The translations under genes and the position numbers were made by a program. From assembly GCF_022965805.1 (NCBI RefSeq), contig NC_133103.1, positions 48,925,693 through 48,989,692 on the forward strand: DNA of 64,000 nt, read 5' to 3'. Below the pieces are notes generated by a model, which saw only the letters and a list, made by a program, of their open reading frames with translations, was not told the origin of the DNA and made no database searches. Source of the stretch: Primulina eburnea. Its lineage: Eukaryota > Streptophyta > Magnoliopsida > Lamiales > Gesneriaceae. Of the stretch, positions 1-12,590 are shown piece after piece (position 1 is the stretch's first letter; each line of letters opens with the position of its first letter).

Positions 1-53
1 TTGACCATCTTACAGATTAGTATCAGTGAGGCGATCTCACATAAAACCCACTC
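1..53 (+). mobile_element. 3' end of a GTGAGAC-type MITE, cut by window edge
   Basis: This stretch matches the distal end of the ~181-bp MITE family described at 20809-20991: a TTGACC..CTTACAGATTAGTATC core followed by a decayed GTGAGACGGTCTCAC palindrome and a terminal ACCCACTC. The proximal part lies outside the window, so no target duplication can be tested. Confidence 0.7.
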
Positions 54-445
54 AAATTTTAGTTGTCGAGTCATCAACATGTTATATCAAATTATATTAA
101 AATACGATAGACACACATGATATAGTGGATTTGGATACGAGAGAGCGACCAACACGTGAATAATAACAAAAACAATAAGACAAACCATATTTTTATACAA
201 TTCAACATTTATACACACGTCAATATAGCACCAACTAGCTTCGGAACTAAGCTAAGTATTTATGAATTTGCTGCAAAAGATTATGCTAAAAATACAACTT
301 GCGCAGCACTCTGATTCTACGCTACAACCAGCTTGCATAAAATTAACATATAACGTGGAGATGAAGTGTCAAACTTTGGCAAATTGAATTTCTTTTAATG
401 AATTTTAAAATTATATTTAACATACTGCCAATGGAAGGATTATAT

Positions 446-539
446 AATTAATTTAATCGACTTAATATTTGAATTTTTTTTAAAAAAAGTACAATTAATT
501 TAAGTCGACTTAATATTTGAATTTTTTAAAAAAAAAACG
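446..539. repeat. Two-copy 47-bp tandem repeat
   Basis: The unit beginning AATTAATTTAA and containing CGACTTAATATTTGAATTTT occurs at 446 and again at 493, differing by a few bases. It lies in AT-rich DNA upstream of the ceramidase gene. No coding potential is seen. Confidence 0.7.
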
Positions 540-563
540 TACTTTTGTTTTAAAAAATAAATA

Positions 564-925
564 GACAAAAACTTGTGTGAGACAGTCTCACGAGTCGTAT
601 TTTGTGAGACATATCTCTTATTTGGGAATTAATGAAAAAATATTATTTTTTATGCTAAAAGTATTACTTTTTAGAGTGAGTCTCATGTGAGACCGTCTCA
701 CGGATCTTAATCTGTGAGACGGGTCAACCATATCCATATTCACAATATAAAATAATACTCTTAGCATAAAAAATAATATTTTTTCATGGATGACCCAAAT
801 AAGAGATCCGTCACACAAATATGACCCGTGAGACCGTCTCACACAAGTTTTTACCTATTTTTTATTGTGAATATCGGTAAAGTTGACTCGTCTCACATAT
901 AAAGATTTGTGAAACTGTATCACAA
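564..925 (+). mobile_element. GTGAGAC-type MITE (outer copy, interrupted)
   Basis: The proximal half (564-673) begins GACAAAAACTTGTGTGAGAC, as in the family consensus. The sequence resumes at 856 with the family's TATTGTGAATAT..GTTGACTCGTCTCACA continuation and decays by about 925. A second copy of the same family (674-855) splits it. The distal palindrome is heavily mutated, so this is an older copy. It lies about 270 bp upstream of the probable ceramidase leader exon. Confidence 0.75.
674..855 (-). mobile_element. GTGAGAC-type MITE (inner copy, nested)
   Basis: This is a 182-bp copy in reverse orientation. It begins GAGTGAGTCTCATGTGAGAC and ends with ACAAGTTTTTACC. It is flanked by TACTTTTTA (665-673) and TATTTTTTA (856-864), an 8/9 match taken as the 9-bp target duplication. 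The target is the AT-rich core of another copy of the same family. Confidence 0.85.
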
Positions 926-1278
926 ATAACATGCCCTTTTAGATATTCTTTGATCTTTGATGATATGTAATTTAATGTCATTAAAAACTCATTAGATCAA
1001 GTGAATTGTTTGTGGATTAAATGAAATTGAAAATAAAAATTTCGATTTCGAGTAAAATACGCACGCGCCTGTTTAATCGCGTGAGGAACACCTCGAATCG
1101 GGTCAAGTATCTTGGACGTGGAAGATATGCGGAATCCTTTTGAAACTCAAAACCGTCCCAAACCTAATACCCATATTTATTCATTCCTCTCTCGCATGAA
1201 TCCGTACCGAAGATTGTAAAAAGTTCCAAGGGTTTCTGGGTTGCGTGCCGTGTGCGGGAAGCTGATCTGGATTCGGAG

Positions 1279-2228
1279 GTACATGTTGGGATTAAATTTG
1301 TTTGTGCGCGCTCGTGATTTTGCTGTTGGCATTTTTCGATTATGTACCGAATTTATTGCGTTTTTCTGTTACCGATATAGCATTGGATTTGAACGATGAG
1401 ATTTAATTTTTTGGATGATTTCTGTAACTGGGTTTTTTTTTGTACTGAACATGAGGATTAATTGGAGGACTTTTCGAAATTGGCATGGTTTGTAATAGGC
1501 CCTTTCTCATCGATGGATCATCCAAAAGAACGGAAAATGAGATGAAATGTCAACTTTACAATTGGGATCCTGGTGGAAGTTCTAGGTTTAGTTTCAAAAG
1601 TTTAAAAGACACAGATAGTACTGTAACCTTGTTATGCTGCTTGGATTACCCAGGATCTCAATAATCTGTTTGTTGTAGGATCTTGTTTATTAAGTCGATA
1701 TATGTTTCAATGCCTGAATGTTTTCTGAAGCTGGAAAGTTTCTAGACAATCAACTTATTTGCAAGAGATGCAAAGTTTGTTTAGTTTTGAGTGTTGTTTA
1801 TTTTAAGAACTAATTAAGCTGCCTACTTTCTTGGAAGATGGTTAGGAATTGAAGTTGTGGATGAATATCCTTGCGACATCTAGATCTGATTCTTTATGGT
1901 TAAGGGTTGAAGGATATGAGTTCCTGTTTCTCGGTTTTACCATGTATATGATATGAATCAATCCCCCTGTACACAACATTTTGCATCTATCATTTTGATA
2001 ATGTGGACCCCCCTGGTCTTCAATGTATTACATGAGACTGTTTGTCATTTTTCTATTGGATTGTGATCAATGAATAGCTTTATCATCTTTGTTTAATTTG
2101 TAGCTTTCAGTTCCACATTGTATTGTGTTCTGTTTTCTTGTGATGCACATATGCGTCATGGTTTAGGTGATTATTGTAATAGATGTACTGTGTTTATTTT
2201 GCGTATGCTGCATGGTTTTCATTTGTAG
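1279..2228 (+). other. Probable intron in the 5' leader of the ceramidase gene
   Basis: A GGAG|GTACATG donor at 1278/1279 and a TTTGTAG|GG acceptor at 2228/2229 frame a 950-nt T-rich intron-like stretch between a likely leader exon (about 1200-1278) and the coding exon. The leader exon and intron are inferred from splice signals and base composition only. Confidence 0.5.
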
Positions 2229-2307
2229 GGTTTGTGGAGAGTTCCAGCATTCTGATAAGTTCTTTGAAGGGGTTAACTGTTAAGTATTTGGGCCCACTTG
2301 TTGAGAA

Positions 2308-3665
2308 ATGACTGGTGGAGTGTCGAGTTTTTGGGGCCCTGTCACGTCAACACACGAGTGGTGTGAACCTAATTATACTTACTCTTCCTATATTGCTGAG
2401 TATTTCAACACAATCTCTAATGTTCCGTGCATCATTTTAGCATTCATTGGTCTTGTGAATGCATTAAGACAGCGTTTTGAGAAAAGGTTTACTGTCCTTC
2501 ACATATCAAATATGATACTTTCCATAGGCAGCATGTTGTATCATGCCACACTACGGCGGCTGTAAGTTCTCAATTTTTTATCAATGACTTCTTTTACTCT
2601 ATATATGAATTATTATTTTTCTTCGTTCTTGATTTAATATGTTTAGTCTTTTACCTCAAAGCTATATCTTAGGGCCAGAAATATGAGTAGTATCTGATCA
2701 TTCATTTGGTTCCTACTTCCTAGGCTATGTCATCCTGTAGATCAATTGTATCCAGGATACCTAAGGGTGTGCTTAGATTGATACACCATTTTATTGCATG
2801 GACCAATTTATCAAATCTACCCTTTTTTTTAATTTATGCGGACACAATGGTTATTGTGATGAATTTAAAATGAAATGCACTCAGACATGTGTGATTGCAA
2901 AGTCATTATTCAAATTGCTTCCAATCAAATCTCTCCCTCCCAATGAAATCCTCCCGTCCAAAGCGCAACCCAACTGTATTATCCCTGCATTGTGACAAAA
3001 TGATATACTTTAGACCCCACTTAGTTCTTAAACAAACAAAAGCACTCTTGACGTGAAAAAGGTCACGTATTTGACAAAATAGTTTGAGCTAGCCACAATT
3101 TTCACCCTGCCACAAATTCCTGTTTGACAATCATTTGGATTTCAATTTCAGGCAACAGCAAGGAGATGAAACACCTATGGTGTGGGAAATGCTCCTTTAT
3201 ATCTACATTCTCTACTCACCAGATTGGCATTATCGGAGCACAATGCCCACTTTCTTGTTCCTTTACGGCGTGGTCTTTGCTGTAGCACATTCAGTAATTC
3301 ATTTCGACATCGCTTTTAAGCTGCACTATGGACTGCTTTGCTTTCTTTGCATTCCTAGGATGTACAAGTATTATATTTACACACAAGACAGATCAGCTAA
3401 ACGACTTGCTAAGTTGTATGTCATCACTTTGCTGCTTGGGACTCTATGCTGGCTGATTGACCGTCTTTTATGCAAGAAAATCACAAGCTGGTACTTCAAT
3501 CCTCAGGGCCACGCAATGTGGCATGTTTTAATGGGTTTCAACTCATACTTTGCCAATACGTTTCTGATGTTCTGCCGTGCTCAACAACGGGAATGGAACC
3601 CGAAAGTAATGCACTTTTTCGGAATTTTTCCCTATGTGAAGATTGAAAAACCAAAGTCCCAGTAG
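2308..3665 (+). CDS. ACER: Alkaline (phyto)ceramidase, ACER/YPC1 family
   Basis: Two exons, 2308-2561 and 3152-3665, join in phase (GCT|GTAAGT donor, TTTCAG acceptor, a codon split 2+1) to give 255 aa, the length of the plant alkaline ceramidase family. The enzyme cleaves the amide bond of ceramides or phytoceramides to release a sphingoid base and a fatty acid, and sits in ER/Golgi membranes. The family's three zinc-ligand histidines are visible: His79 in the GSMLYHATL segment, then His205 and His209 in GHAMWHVLMGFNSY. The acidic/aromatic amino terminus (WGPVTST..WCEPNY) matches the family's calcium-binding start. Several hydrophobic segments fit a seven-span protein. The start is the first ATG of the conserved exon. 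The gene looks intact. Its promoter side carries nested MITEs at 564-925. Confidence 0.95.
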
Positions 3666-4300
3666 AACCTACAACTCATTCGAACCATGCCTCACACGTG
3701 GGAGTCGGTACGAGCATGTTACTTGCTGTCTAGCAAACGCTAGTAGTCACAACTCATTTTTGTCCTTGTCTTTCATCCATTTGAAAATTGCAATTTAAAT
3801 TACTTAGTAGGGAGTAAGTTTGGTTGATTTGTTTAGATTTTGACATTATAGCATTTCGGTGATGTACCATATTTATTAAATATCTCATAATAGATTAAAC
3901 TACATATGATTTATTGATGTCTAAAAATGTTATTTGTGACCACATGTAGATATTGTTTTGTGTGTACCTCGCGGAGTAAAGACTAAAGAGCAACTTTTCT
4001 TTCTTTTTAGTCGGGTGAAACGTAAAGATGGAAAGATTATTCCTTCATAAATCTCAAATTCACTGCTATCGTACTTAGAAACGATTGTGTCAAAAACAAT
4101 TATGATTAATAGATACAATGATTTTAATGTGCACTTGGATGGTAATATTTGAATATGAGAGAAGATTTTACTTGTAAAATCAGGATGGAGGAACTTCGGC
4201 CAAACCCAATCTACCAATAAATAAAAAAAATATGTATATATAATATATTATGAGGAAAATAAACAAGTAACAAAAATAATGAAAAATGAAAAAGCAAAAA
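3666..4300. other. Ceramidase 3' region and spacer
   Basis: The first 150-200 bases are the probable 3' UTR of the ceramidase. The rest is AT-rich spacer with no conserved reading frame and no recognisable repeat. Confidence 0.5.
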
Positions 4301-4383
4301 TCCGACCTGCCGGATTCGAACCAGCGACCTAAGGATTACAGCACCACTACAGTCCTCCGCTCTACCAACTGAGCTAAGGTCGG
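4301..4383 (-). tRNA. tRNA-Tyr (GTA) with a 10-nt intron
   Basis: Read on the minus strand, the cloverleaf is complete: acceptor CCGACCT/AGGTCGG with discriminator A (4301), D arm GCTC-AGTTGGTA-GAGC, anticodon stem GAGGA/TCCTT, and T arm with GGTTCGAATCC. The anticodon GTA is at 4348-4350. Ten bases (4337-4346) sit after position 37, where eukaryotic tRNA-Tyr genes carry their intron. Without them the tRNA is 73 nt with standard arm lengths. It is probably functional, since no stem mismatch beyond G-T pairs is seen. Confidence 0.95.
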
Positions 4384-5227
4384 TATGAACAAAATGGCAT
4401 ACTCATTACAATATATACAATTACTAATAGTAAATTACAGAGTTTTTGGTTGATAACTTATTTTCAAATACCTATTACATCCATATTGCGTACCTAATTG
4501 CTGTATGAATCCTTGCAGGTCTAAAATATTTCTACAAAATTAAATGTAAAATTAATTTTCTCAAAATAATTATCAAATACTGATTGTGTGTCTCATCTCA
4601 TGAGCCATTTTATCAAGTATTCCACCAAAATATTGAGATAGTCATCCTTTTCGAAAAATCAAGAGGTGAAATTACTTATAGAAAGTTTTCTCTAAGTTCT
4701 CATGATGAACATAGACCAATTTGTTGTATAACGTAATACGGTGAATCTCAGCATATCACAAAAATTTTAGCATAATTATCACATAAGCTAGAAAGGCAAA
4801 ACTATATTTGAATATTCAAAATCATATCAATAAGAAAAACTTAATCTTGAGAAATAAATTTAATAAAGAAATTATATTTCTCTTCATTTTCCACGAGGCT
4901 CCTGTTGTTGAGGATGTTGGAACAACTTGTTTTTAGTCATCAGGTATTATTATCCTGCATTCCCCCCACATCAATCAAGATTTTTATAAAATCGATTCCT
5001 TCACGGATTCAATTTGGTGTCAAAAACAATAAGTTGGTGTGTGGATAGAATTTCACCTTTCAAAATGAGTAATGTTATTTGTTTTTCATTCTATGTTGCA
5101 CATACTTAATTTTATATATAAATTTTTACATAGTTTACATAACACGTATATCCATTTTATGTATGGTGCATGAAGCTAATCTGGTGGGATTTTTAAGGGA
5201 CTATAGAAGAACGTGCTAGTTTGAGGG
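4384..5227. other. AT-rich spacer, nothing recognised
   Basis: No open frame with conserved content, no structural RNA and no clear transposon end was found here. Confidence 0.4.
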
Positions 5228-5649
5228 GTTCGATTCGATTTTATTCAAGAAAATTGGTTTATAATCATCTTCGTTCGAATTATTTTAATATAATGCTATT
5301 TTTTTTAGTAACATCCATATTCTTCATGTTTTTTTTTTATCTATATTCTAAAAAAGAATTATATTTTACTGAAAACATAGCTTGAAAGTAAATAAGAATG
5401 CAAGAGAGAACATGCTGTGTAAATAATGGAGCTAAGTTGTTCGATTCGATTTTATTCAAGAAAATTGGTTTATAATCATCGTCGTTCGATGTATTTTAAT
5501 ATAATGCTATATTTTTTAGCAGCATCCATATTCTTCATGTTTTATATCTATATTCTAAAAAAAAATTATAATTTATTGAAAACGTAGCTTGAAATTAAAT
5601 AACAATGCAAGAGAAAACATGATTCGCTGTGTAGATAATGGAACTAAGT
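5228..5649. repeat. Two-copy tandem repeat of ~211 bp
   Basis: The unit starting GTTCGATTCGATTTTATTCA occurs at 5228 and 5439. Both copies carry the same order of blocks (GAAAATTGGTTTATAATCATC, TTCTTCATGTTTT, GCAAGAGA.AACATG), with scattered substitutions and small gaps. The repeat directly precedes an RNase H-like remnant and may belong to the same dead element. Confidence 0.8.
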
Positions 5650-5882
5650 ATTCGTCTTGGGCATTGAAGTTACTCCGCGCCAAAACTTCAATCAATTGAA
5701 TTCTGGAAACTGATGCTTTCTCTGTCGTACAAGCCATTCTTAAGCTGCAAGTGCATTCGCGAGAGACCTTCACCGTTCAAGAAACTAGGAAACTCGGTTC
5801 AATACCATCCTCGTGACGCCGACAAAGTGGCAGACACATTAGCTCGGATGGCTATTCATTTCCGAACAGATTTTGAGTTTTG
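5640..5882 (+). pseudogene. RNase H-like carboxyl-terminal remnant of a LINE-type element
   Basis: The plus-strand translation carries an ETDAFSVVQAIL segment, as in the RNase H fold of plant non-LTR retroelements. After a frameshift it continues with the family-typical RDADKVADTLARMA motif, then FEF and a stop at 5880-5882. An in-frame stop upstream of ETDA and the frame change between the two motifs show that it is broken. Nothing resembling the reverse transcriptase domain lies upstream. Confidence 0.7.
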
Positions 5883-6329
5883 AAATTGTATACCTTTGTT
5901 TTTGTAAAATAAAATGATGTAATTATAGATTTGGTTAACTGTTAATTCAAGCTCAATAGTGCTTTTTTTAAAAAAAAAAAAAATAAATAATCACGTAGCT
6001 TATTTAGAAGAAGTAAATAGAGAGACATATATATGCATACACACAATATATTAGCCATTTGGGGTCAGCAAGTACATTTCTCATCACAACAAAGAGATCA
6101 GGAATAGAGGTATTTGCATGGAAAGATTCGAATTTTAGGAATATCACAGTGCTTTCTGGAACATTAATAGCCATGTCAGAAATCCAATGTTCACATTGTT
6201 GACGACAGTGGCCCGAAAAAGAGAAGCTGTATACTCGTAAAAAGTTTGCTTGAAGAACGGACTGTTAATTGACGAAAGAGGCCCGAAAAACATAACTTGC
6301 ATACATGTAAAAACTTGAAGGGACGTGTA

Positions 6330-9300
6330 TCAGAGAACTCCAAAGAACGGATTGCTAATTGCACTGTTTAACTCGCTTCCAGCAGAATGTAGCACCGCAA
6401 TGTCAACTTTATCTCTTGGCAGAAACAAGAATTCACCTCCCTCAATTTTCTCGAATCCACAGAGTTGGAGAAATTCGATGCCTCCTTGAAGTTTTCCAAC
6501 TCTCTCCTGCCGAGAGCAATCATATATGATCGTTAAGACATTATAAACAGGATTTGCTCTTAAAAAGAACGAAAAATGGGTTTATTAATCAACAATCTTC
6601 CATGGATATCTTGGAGACGAATCTAAGATGTGAATAAAAGTCAAATATGGCCATGGTATCTTCAAAACTACCACTTGCCACTCACTTCCAGGGTCGCTAT
6701 ATGACATTTTAAAGTCTCTCTGTTAAGTGAAAGAAGAAATGTCTGCATCGAGTCTGATGTTTTCATATTTCATGCCAAATTTAGCCATTACAGATGCGCC
6801 ATTCACATAAAAATTTAAGTCTTCAACAGCGTACTCAGAACCGTGGGTTCAGTCCCTTACTGATGTGGAATATGTGGCCTGCTCTAATGCACTGGGGCCT
6901 CATGCCACATGATGTCACCAATAAACATGAACAAAATTATGAGGAGGCATCATTGGCCTCTACTTTTCATACGAAAATTAGAAGTGTGGACTGTTATGGA
7001 AATTCGATTCATTTATGGATGCAGTCAAGTCAAAGACCAACTGAGAGAATTTGGGAAGGGGAGAAAAGATAGAAAAAAATGGGTACTATAACATTTAGAA
7101 ATGGAAAAATGAGACTTATTTGAGCAATAAATGAATAACTAAAAAGAATAATTAGTGTCACCTGAAAATTAGCATTGCTTAGTCTGATTTTACGAAATTT
7201 TTCCTCATTTGGATTTGTTGCTACATTTTTGGCGAAAGTTAAAAGTGTGTTGAAAGCGGCCTTCACTTTGGCATCATCATCCTGGAGCAAAAGTAAACAA
7301 AATATATGACACATAATTGTTACAGAGCATATCATTCCATATAGTCACATACAAAAGTATTTTACACAATTAAAATGGAAGTACCATTGTGAATTTGGAC
7401 CTGAAACATAAGAAGTCCAAAACACGCAAATACAGCATTTTATCAAAAAGATTTCTCATCACCGAAACAGATAAAATTATATTAGTTTCATCTTCACCCT
7501 TCAAGCAATAAACCATCTTCACCCTTCAAGCAAATAATTTATACGTTCTCCCACAGATATTATACACGGAAACACATCTTTTTGCTCAATACCCACATCT
7601 TATTGTTAAAGTTCTCTTCTCTGTTTTTCACCAGTTCCTTTACATCGTATGAGTGACTGGGAACGAGTACAAAAAACTTAATCAGCTCTTAACTTTTTTC
7701 AATTGGATTATTTTCAGTTTCAATCTTCTGGGTTTTTGCATGAATTCACCTTTCTAAATTCATCCTCGCGTTGGTTGTTAAATTCAACATGCAAGCCACG
7801 GAAATTACTACCTTGTGATTCTGTTTAAGCGTTCGTAAGCACTCCCTCATTTGCTCTGTCTTTGTAGCTGGCCTTACGGGCAGGGAGCTCTGCAATTTAT
7901 TTTTGAGAAGAATAGCTCAGGGCAAGATATCACAGGGTAAATAGGAAATGAAGCAGGCTATGTAAGGAAACAATCAGGATAAAGCGAGACCTTTTTTTCC
8001 TCTGTTGGTGGAGCTGAAGGTTTTATGGCAGTCGGATCTTCTGGTGGCAACCCAAGCTTCCTTCGTCTTTCTGCCTGTCAAACATAGATGAACCATTTCA
8101 ATATAGAAACATGAAGTGAATGATTAAAGTTAAGGAAAAACAAGCAAAAGAAAGTAATCTAAAAATAATAGTTCATATGTATGTTGCCTTGCACAAGGCC
8201 GACTAGAATACACTAGCAATCATGAAAGGAAACCAAGTCTTCTACCAGACTTTTAAACCACAATGTTTGATTGTTCAAGTAAAGAGCCTAATTCTTATCA
8301 ATAAATTCAAGGTGTTGAAAACAAAGGAATGATTAAATGAAGACAAAAAGATGTTGGAGGGGAAACTGTTGAGACCTTGTCTTCCTCCAATTTTTGACGA
8401 ATTTTCTCTCTTGCCCTTTTTTCTTCCTCTTTCTCAGCTTTTCGCAAAGCTACCATACTACAAGAGCAAAGTAAAATTCCAATTCAACTAAACCTATAAT
8501 TCTTGATGCTGGGTAAAAGGACAGAATTGGTTGCAGACCGCTTTCTTTCATTATCTTCTTCAATGCGCTTTGCTTCAAGCAGTTCCCTACCAACTCGAAC
8601 TCTTTCCTGTCATTTATGAAGCCATACTAGAGAAAATTAGGTGATTTCAATACAATCCAATAGCAGATACAACAGAAACTACAGATAACATCAATACAAG
8701 ATAAACCATACTTCTGAGACGAATTGTAAAGTAATAGAAAATGTTTACAAATAGAATAAAGATAAAAACTTCAAAAAGAAAAACAGTGTTCCATTTAAAG
8801 CAATAACTCCTATACGAGGATACATGAATTAAGTATCAGAAAAGTAATAACAAATTTACCTTCTCTCTTTCTCTCTCCTTTTGTTTTTCTTCCTCTTCTT
8901 TCTTTTTGCGAGCTCGCTCCCTGTAAGTCAAAGGGGTTATAAAGCCAAATGACACAAGGAACTGAAGCAAATAAACAATGCAATCGATCAACATAAATCA
9001 GTCCATGTCATAATGAGAAAAACATCTGGAAAATGTGGGCATTAATAGAAACTCCAAGGATGACATCATTTGCATATGACGATCGATAATTCTAGGGAAG
9101 ACAATTCCATGACTTCCCCAATTCCATTAAAAGTTCTTTGTTCAATTATTCTAAAAGAACTATAAGTTATTTTAACATCTGTAAGTCACAAAGATGACTA
9201 GTTCGTAACCAAGCTAGTGCAACTACAATATAGACCCCAACAATTATCTAAGTTCTCAAATTTTTTCCATTAAACTTTACTACCATACACAGCGGCTGAA

Positions 9301-12287
9301 AGTATCGTGTACAATGACTCTATCAATGTTTGAAAAGCAAATGAATTTTATCAACAAAAAAAGAATAAAACAAACAATTGTAGAATTCCAATAACAAAAA
9401 ATTACTTCAATTCTTGTTGTTTCTGTTTAATCTCCTCTGGTGTCAGGGATGGCTTAGGAGCATCAGGTTTCTTGGAACTCACAGGTACCTACACGTTAGT
9501 AGGGGAAAAAGATGACATGATGGTAGTTCCAACCGGTCATAAAAACAAAAGATAGTAATTCAGTAAAGTGATTACTCATAGGTCATGTTGGGTATCTTTT
9601 TGGCGTGTTTTGAAACTATGCATTTTGGAGATGGTGATGTATGTCTTGTTTTATTTACTGAAGAAACACCATTTTATTACTGTAGATGCTATACCATGAT
9701 AGCATATACTGGGTCAATGATGTTACATCAATATCTTTGGTTTTTTTAAAATAAAATATTTTAAAATTTTTATCATGTAATAATAAAGTTTTTTTTACAG
9801 TGGTCAGAGGTGATGAAAAGTTGGAAACAAAGCCATGATTACGTAGGGACACACAAAAATAAGATGGAGGAATAATTTTGCAAGATTGTAATGAAGAATG
9901 AAATGTATGCTTGGGTTTATTTAAGGAGAATGAAAACATCCAACAAATATGCATCCAAACATCGCTTGATATCTGCCAATCAAGGAAAAGTGAATGGAAT
10001 CATCTGAGTATGACTTCATGAAAGGATATTAAAACAAACTCCATCACAGTATATATTCTGCTAAGAGGGAAAATCACAAATCTTTATGCAGCCAGGAACA
10101 AAAGAAATCATCTATAAAGAAATTAGATTGGGGCTAAGCCAACCAAACAAGCTTGAATTTCACTGATTTGATGAGTCGGTTAAACTATATCATAAAAATC
10201 GGAAATAGTCAAACCAAAAGACATTATAAAACAATTTGAACAAAAGACCTGAATATTCTTTTGTCAAATAAAGTCAAAATCTGGCAATTTGTTGACCTTG
10301 TTGTGTACTTAAAGTGAAAGAATAATCTTTTATGAAGAGGATTTAACAATACGCTCATTGACATAAGTGTTACAAACATAAATAACAAACTGCTATTTGA
10401 ACAGATTCATGAAAATAATAATATATTAGACAAATGATTTCGAGAATAGTTCATTTCAAGTCCAAAATAAATAACAGTTAGCTAGCATTAATTGGAAAAG
10501 TATTTAGATTTAGTTAAAAAATAAAAATTCCAGCAGCATCCAAAGTTCTAATATTTTATGTCTATACATTTCATCATCTTGAATCTTAATCCTACAAGAT
10601 CCGACCCATTTACAACCAAGCTCTTAAACCAAAACATATGATAATGTCGTCAGCGGAATAATCCTATGAATGTATAGCAAGTCACACTTCTATCAATCAT
10701 AGCAATCATTTATGCCTCATCGTCCTTATCATATAAGAATCTGCGCAAAAAAGTAAGAGCAAAACAAATGGTCTTCTAATTCCAAGTTTATGAGTCATGT
10801 ACGTTATTGATGAAAAGGGGGTGTGAAAGAAAGAAATAAACAAGTGGACATAAAGTGCCGGTTATACACAACAATTCATATGGATGGCCTTTTGTTAATG
10901 TAGACATAATATGCTACACACATATATACATACCAATGGCATTCGGTCAATGTCCGAGTCATTTTCATGTTCAACTATCCAATTCACAGCAGCCTCTGCA
11001 CTCACATTGCCTATAAAAATATGATAATATATATTGACAGAACAGTAATTTAACTTAGATGATGATCACAAATTTAAAAACAAAATAACAACAATATTTA
11101 GAAAGAAACTCAAAATCGTGTGAACTTGTACAACATAAATTTCGTTTTCTGAAAGGTACAGTAATGAGATATAGTCATGTGTCTTATGTAGAAAATACTC
11201 ACCTGAATAATGAAGTGCACGGATTGTCCTCTCTTTAGGAAATCCCATTTCTTCGAGTTCCTTGAGTAGCTCGTGATTCACTTCTGGAACAACCATTTCT
11301 AAGACAGAAAAAACATCAGGAAGCAAATAAATGCAATCTACACTCTCACAGTGCAGCTAAGCATAAGTACCGATATTAGTATGAGAAAAAGACATTCCAC
11401 TTTCATCTGAGGATCTGAATATTCATTTTGCATGGGTTGTCCCTCGATCAGAATTCAATTCAATCAAAATCTAAAGTGCAGTTCATACTTCCGAATGAAA
11501 AACTGGATGATAAATTTAAATGTGGTCGTACATTTTTTTTTTAAATATTTCCCTCTAGATCATAATTTTGGCAGCATTCCATGAAATCAAACTGCATATC
11601 TCATCAAATTCATCTTCGACATCAGATTCACCAAAAACTATGACTTGGCGAGTGGCGACAGACGGAAAAGTACAATTTAAATACCTCCGCATTTAGAATT
11701 TAGAGAGGTAAACCATACAGAGGCACTTAGATATGTGCCATTAGCAATATAATCACTTGCAAAATATACCTTCCTGCTGAGTACCACTCCCATCGCCAGT
11801 CTCCTCCATCTCCACGTCCTTCTGGGGCTTTGGAGACTCCAAACTTATTGGCTTAGTCGACTCTGAAGTCCTATCCACAAATTCCGTGTGACCTGTTCTC
11901 TTAGTATGCAAATCACTGTCCTAAAGTGGTTTGAATTCAACTAATTAGAAACACCACCACCCAAAGGCTTACATAAAAAAGCACTGAGCAACAGCGACCT
12001 ATTAATTGACACTTGTGATCTGATAATCAAGATTTTTCTAAAATTAATACAAGGAACTAATACATCGAAACAAGCAACAAACGAGTGAAATAGATCCATG
12101 AATTACTCAAGAAACACACCGTTTTTGAACGGCAAGGCTTGCCACAGGCGGAGCAGACGAGATTAAGTACGGCCTCAGTCGATTCCGAGAAATTAGTGTG
12201 TTTCGTCAGCTCAGCATGCTCCTGCGCCTCCTCCACTGACTTCAGTAGGGTTCCGCAGTCTCCGCACATCAGCGATACACCAGCCAT
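6330..12287 (-). CDS. C2H2 zinc finger-UBA-PUB protein (ubiquitin/CDC48 adaptor type)
   Basis: Twelve minus-strand exons (12287-12120, 11920-11770, 11298-11203, 11010-10934, 9488-9406, 8920-8860, 8606-8539, 8457-8376, 8074-7991, 7889-7812, 7281-7162, 6506-6330), all with GT-AG borders and closing phases, encode 414 aa. This is close to my recollection of Arabidopsis At1g04850 (about 413 aa). Domains in order: two C-x2-C-x12-H-x5-H fingers (Cys8/Cys11/His24/His30 and Cys45/Cys48/His61/His67, the second split by intron 1); a UBA domain (about 111-157) with the MGFP loop; a highly charged helical stretch (about 180-262); and a carboxyl-terminal PUB/PUG domain (about 305-405). UBA binds ubiquitin, and PUB domains bind the tail of CDC48/p97, so a role as a soluble adaptor in ubiquitin-dependent segregation or degradation is inferred. 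The start is the first ATG, directly followed by finger 1. The gene looks intact. Confidence 0.93.
9489..10933 (-). other. Large intron 4 of the UBA-PUB gene
   Basis: This 1445-nt intron is the largest of the gene. It is AT-rich with no coding similarity. A block around 9570-9960 differs in texture and might be an old insertion, but no termini or target duplication could be defined. Confidence 0.6.
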
Positions 12288-12590
12288 ACCCGAGTCAGGC
12301 AGTGTTCAAATTCCGTCTGTGATTTGATCGCTTGATCTCGAAAATTCAGGGGTTTGAGGGGGGATTGGAGTTGTCCAGGTGAACAAGAAAAAGGTTGGGT
12401 TGCTTGGAAATGAAAGACATCTAGGAGAAACTGAAGAGGCAATAAATTTAGAATTCTTCCACAAGTTTTAATCAAAATTTCAAACAACCCCTATATTTTT
12501 ATTTATTTTTAATTTTTATTTTTATTAATGCCCCAATTATATATGGACAAATTGTCAATGTCCTTAAAACATAAAACTCATTTTATTTTT

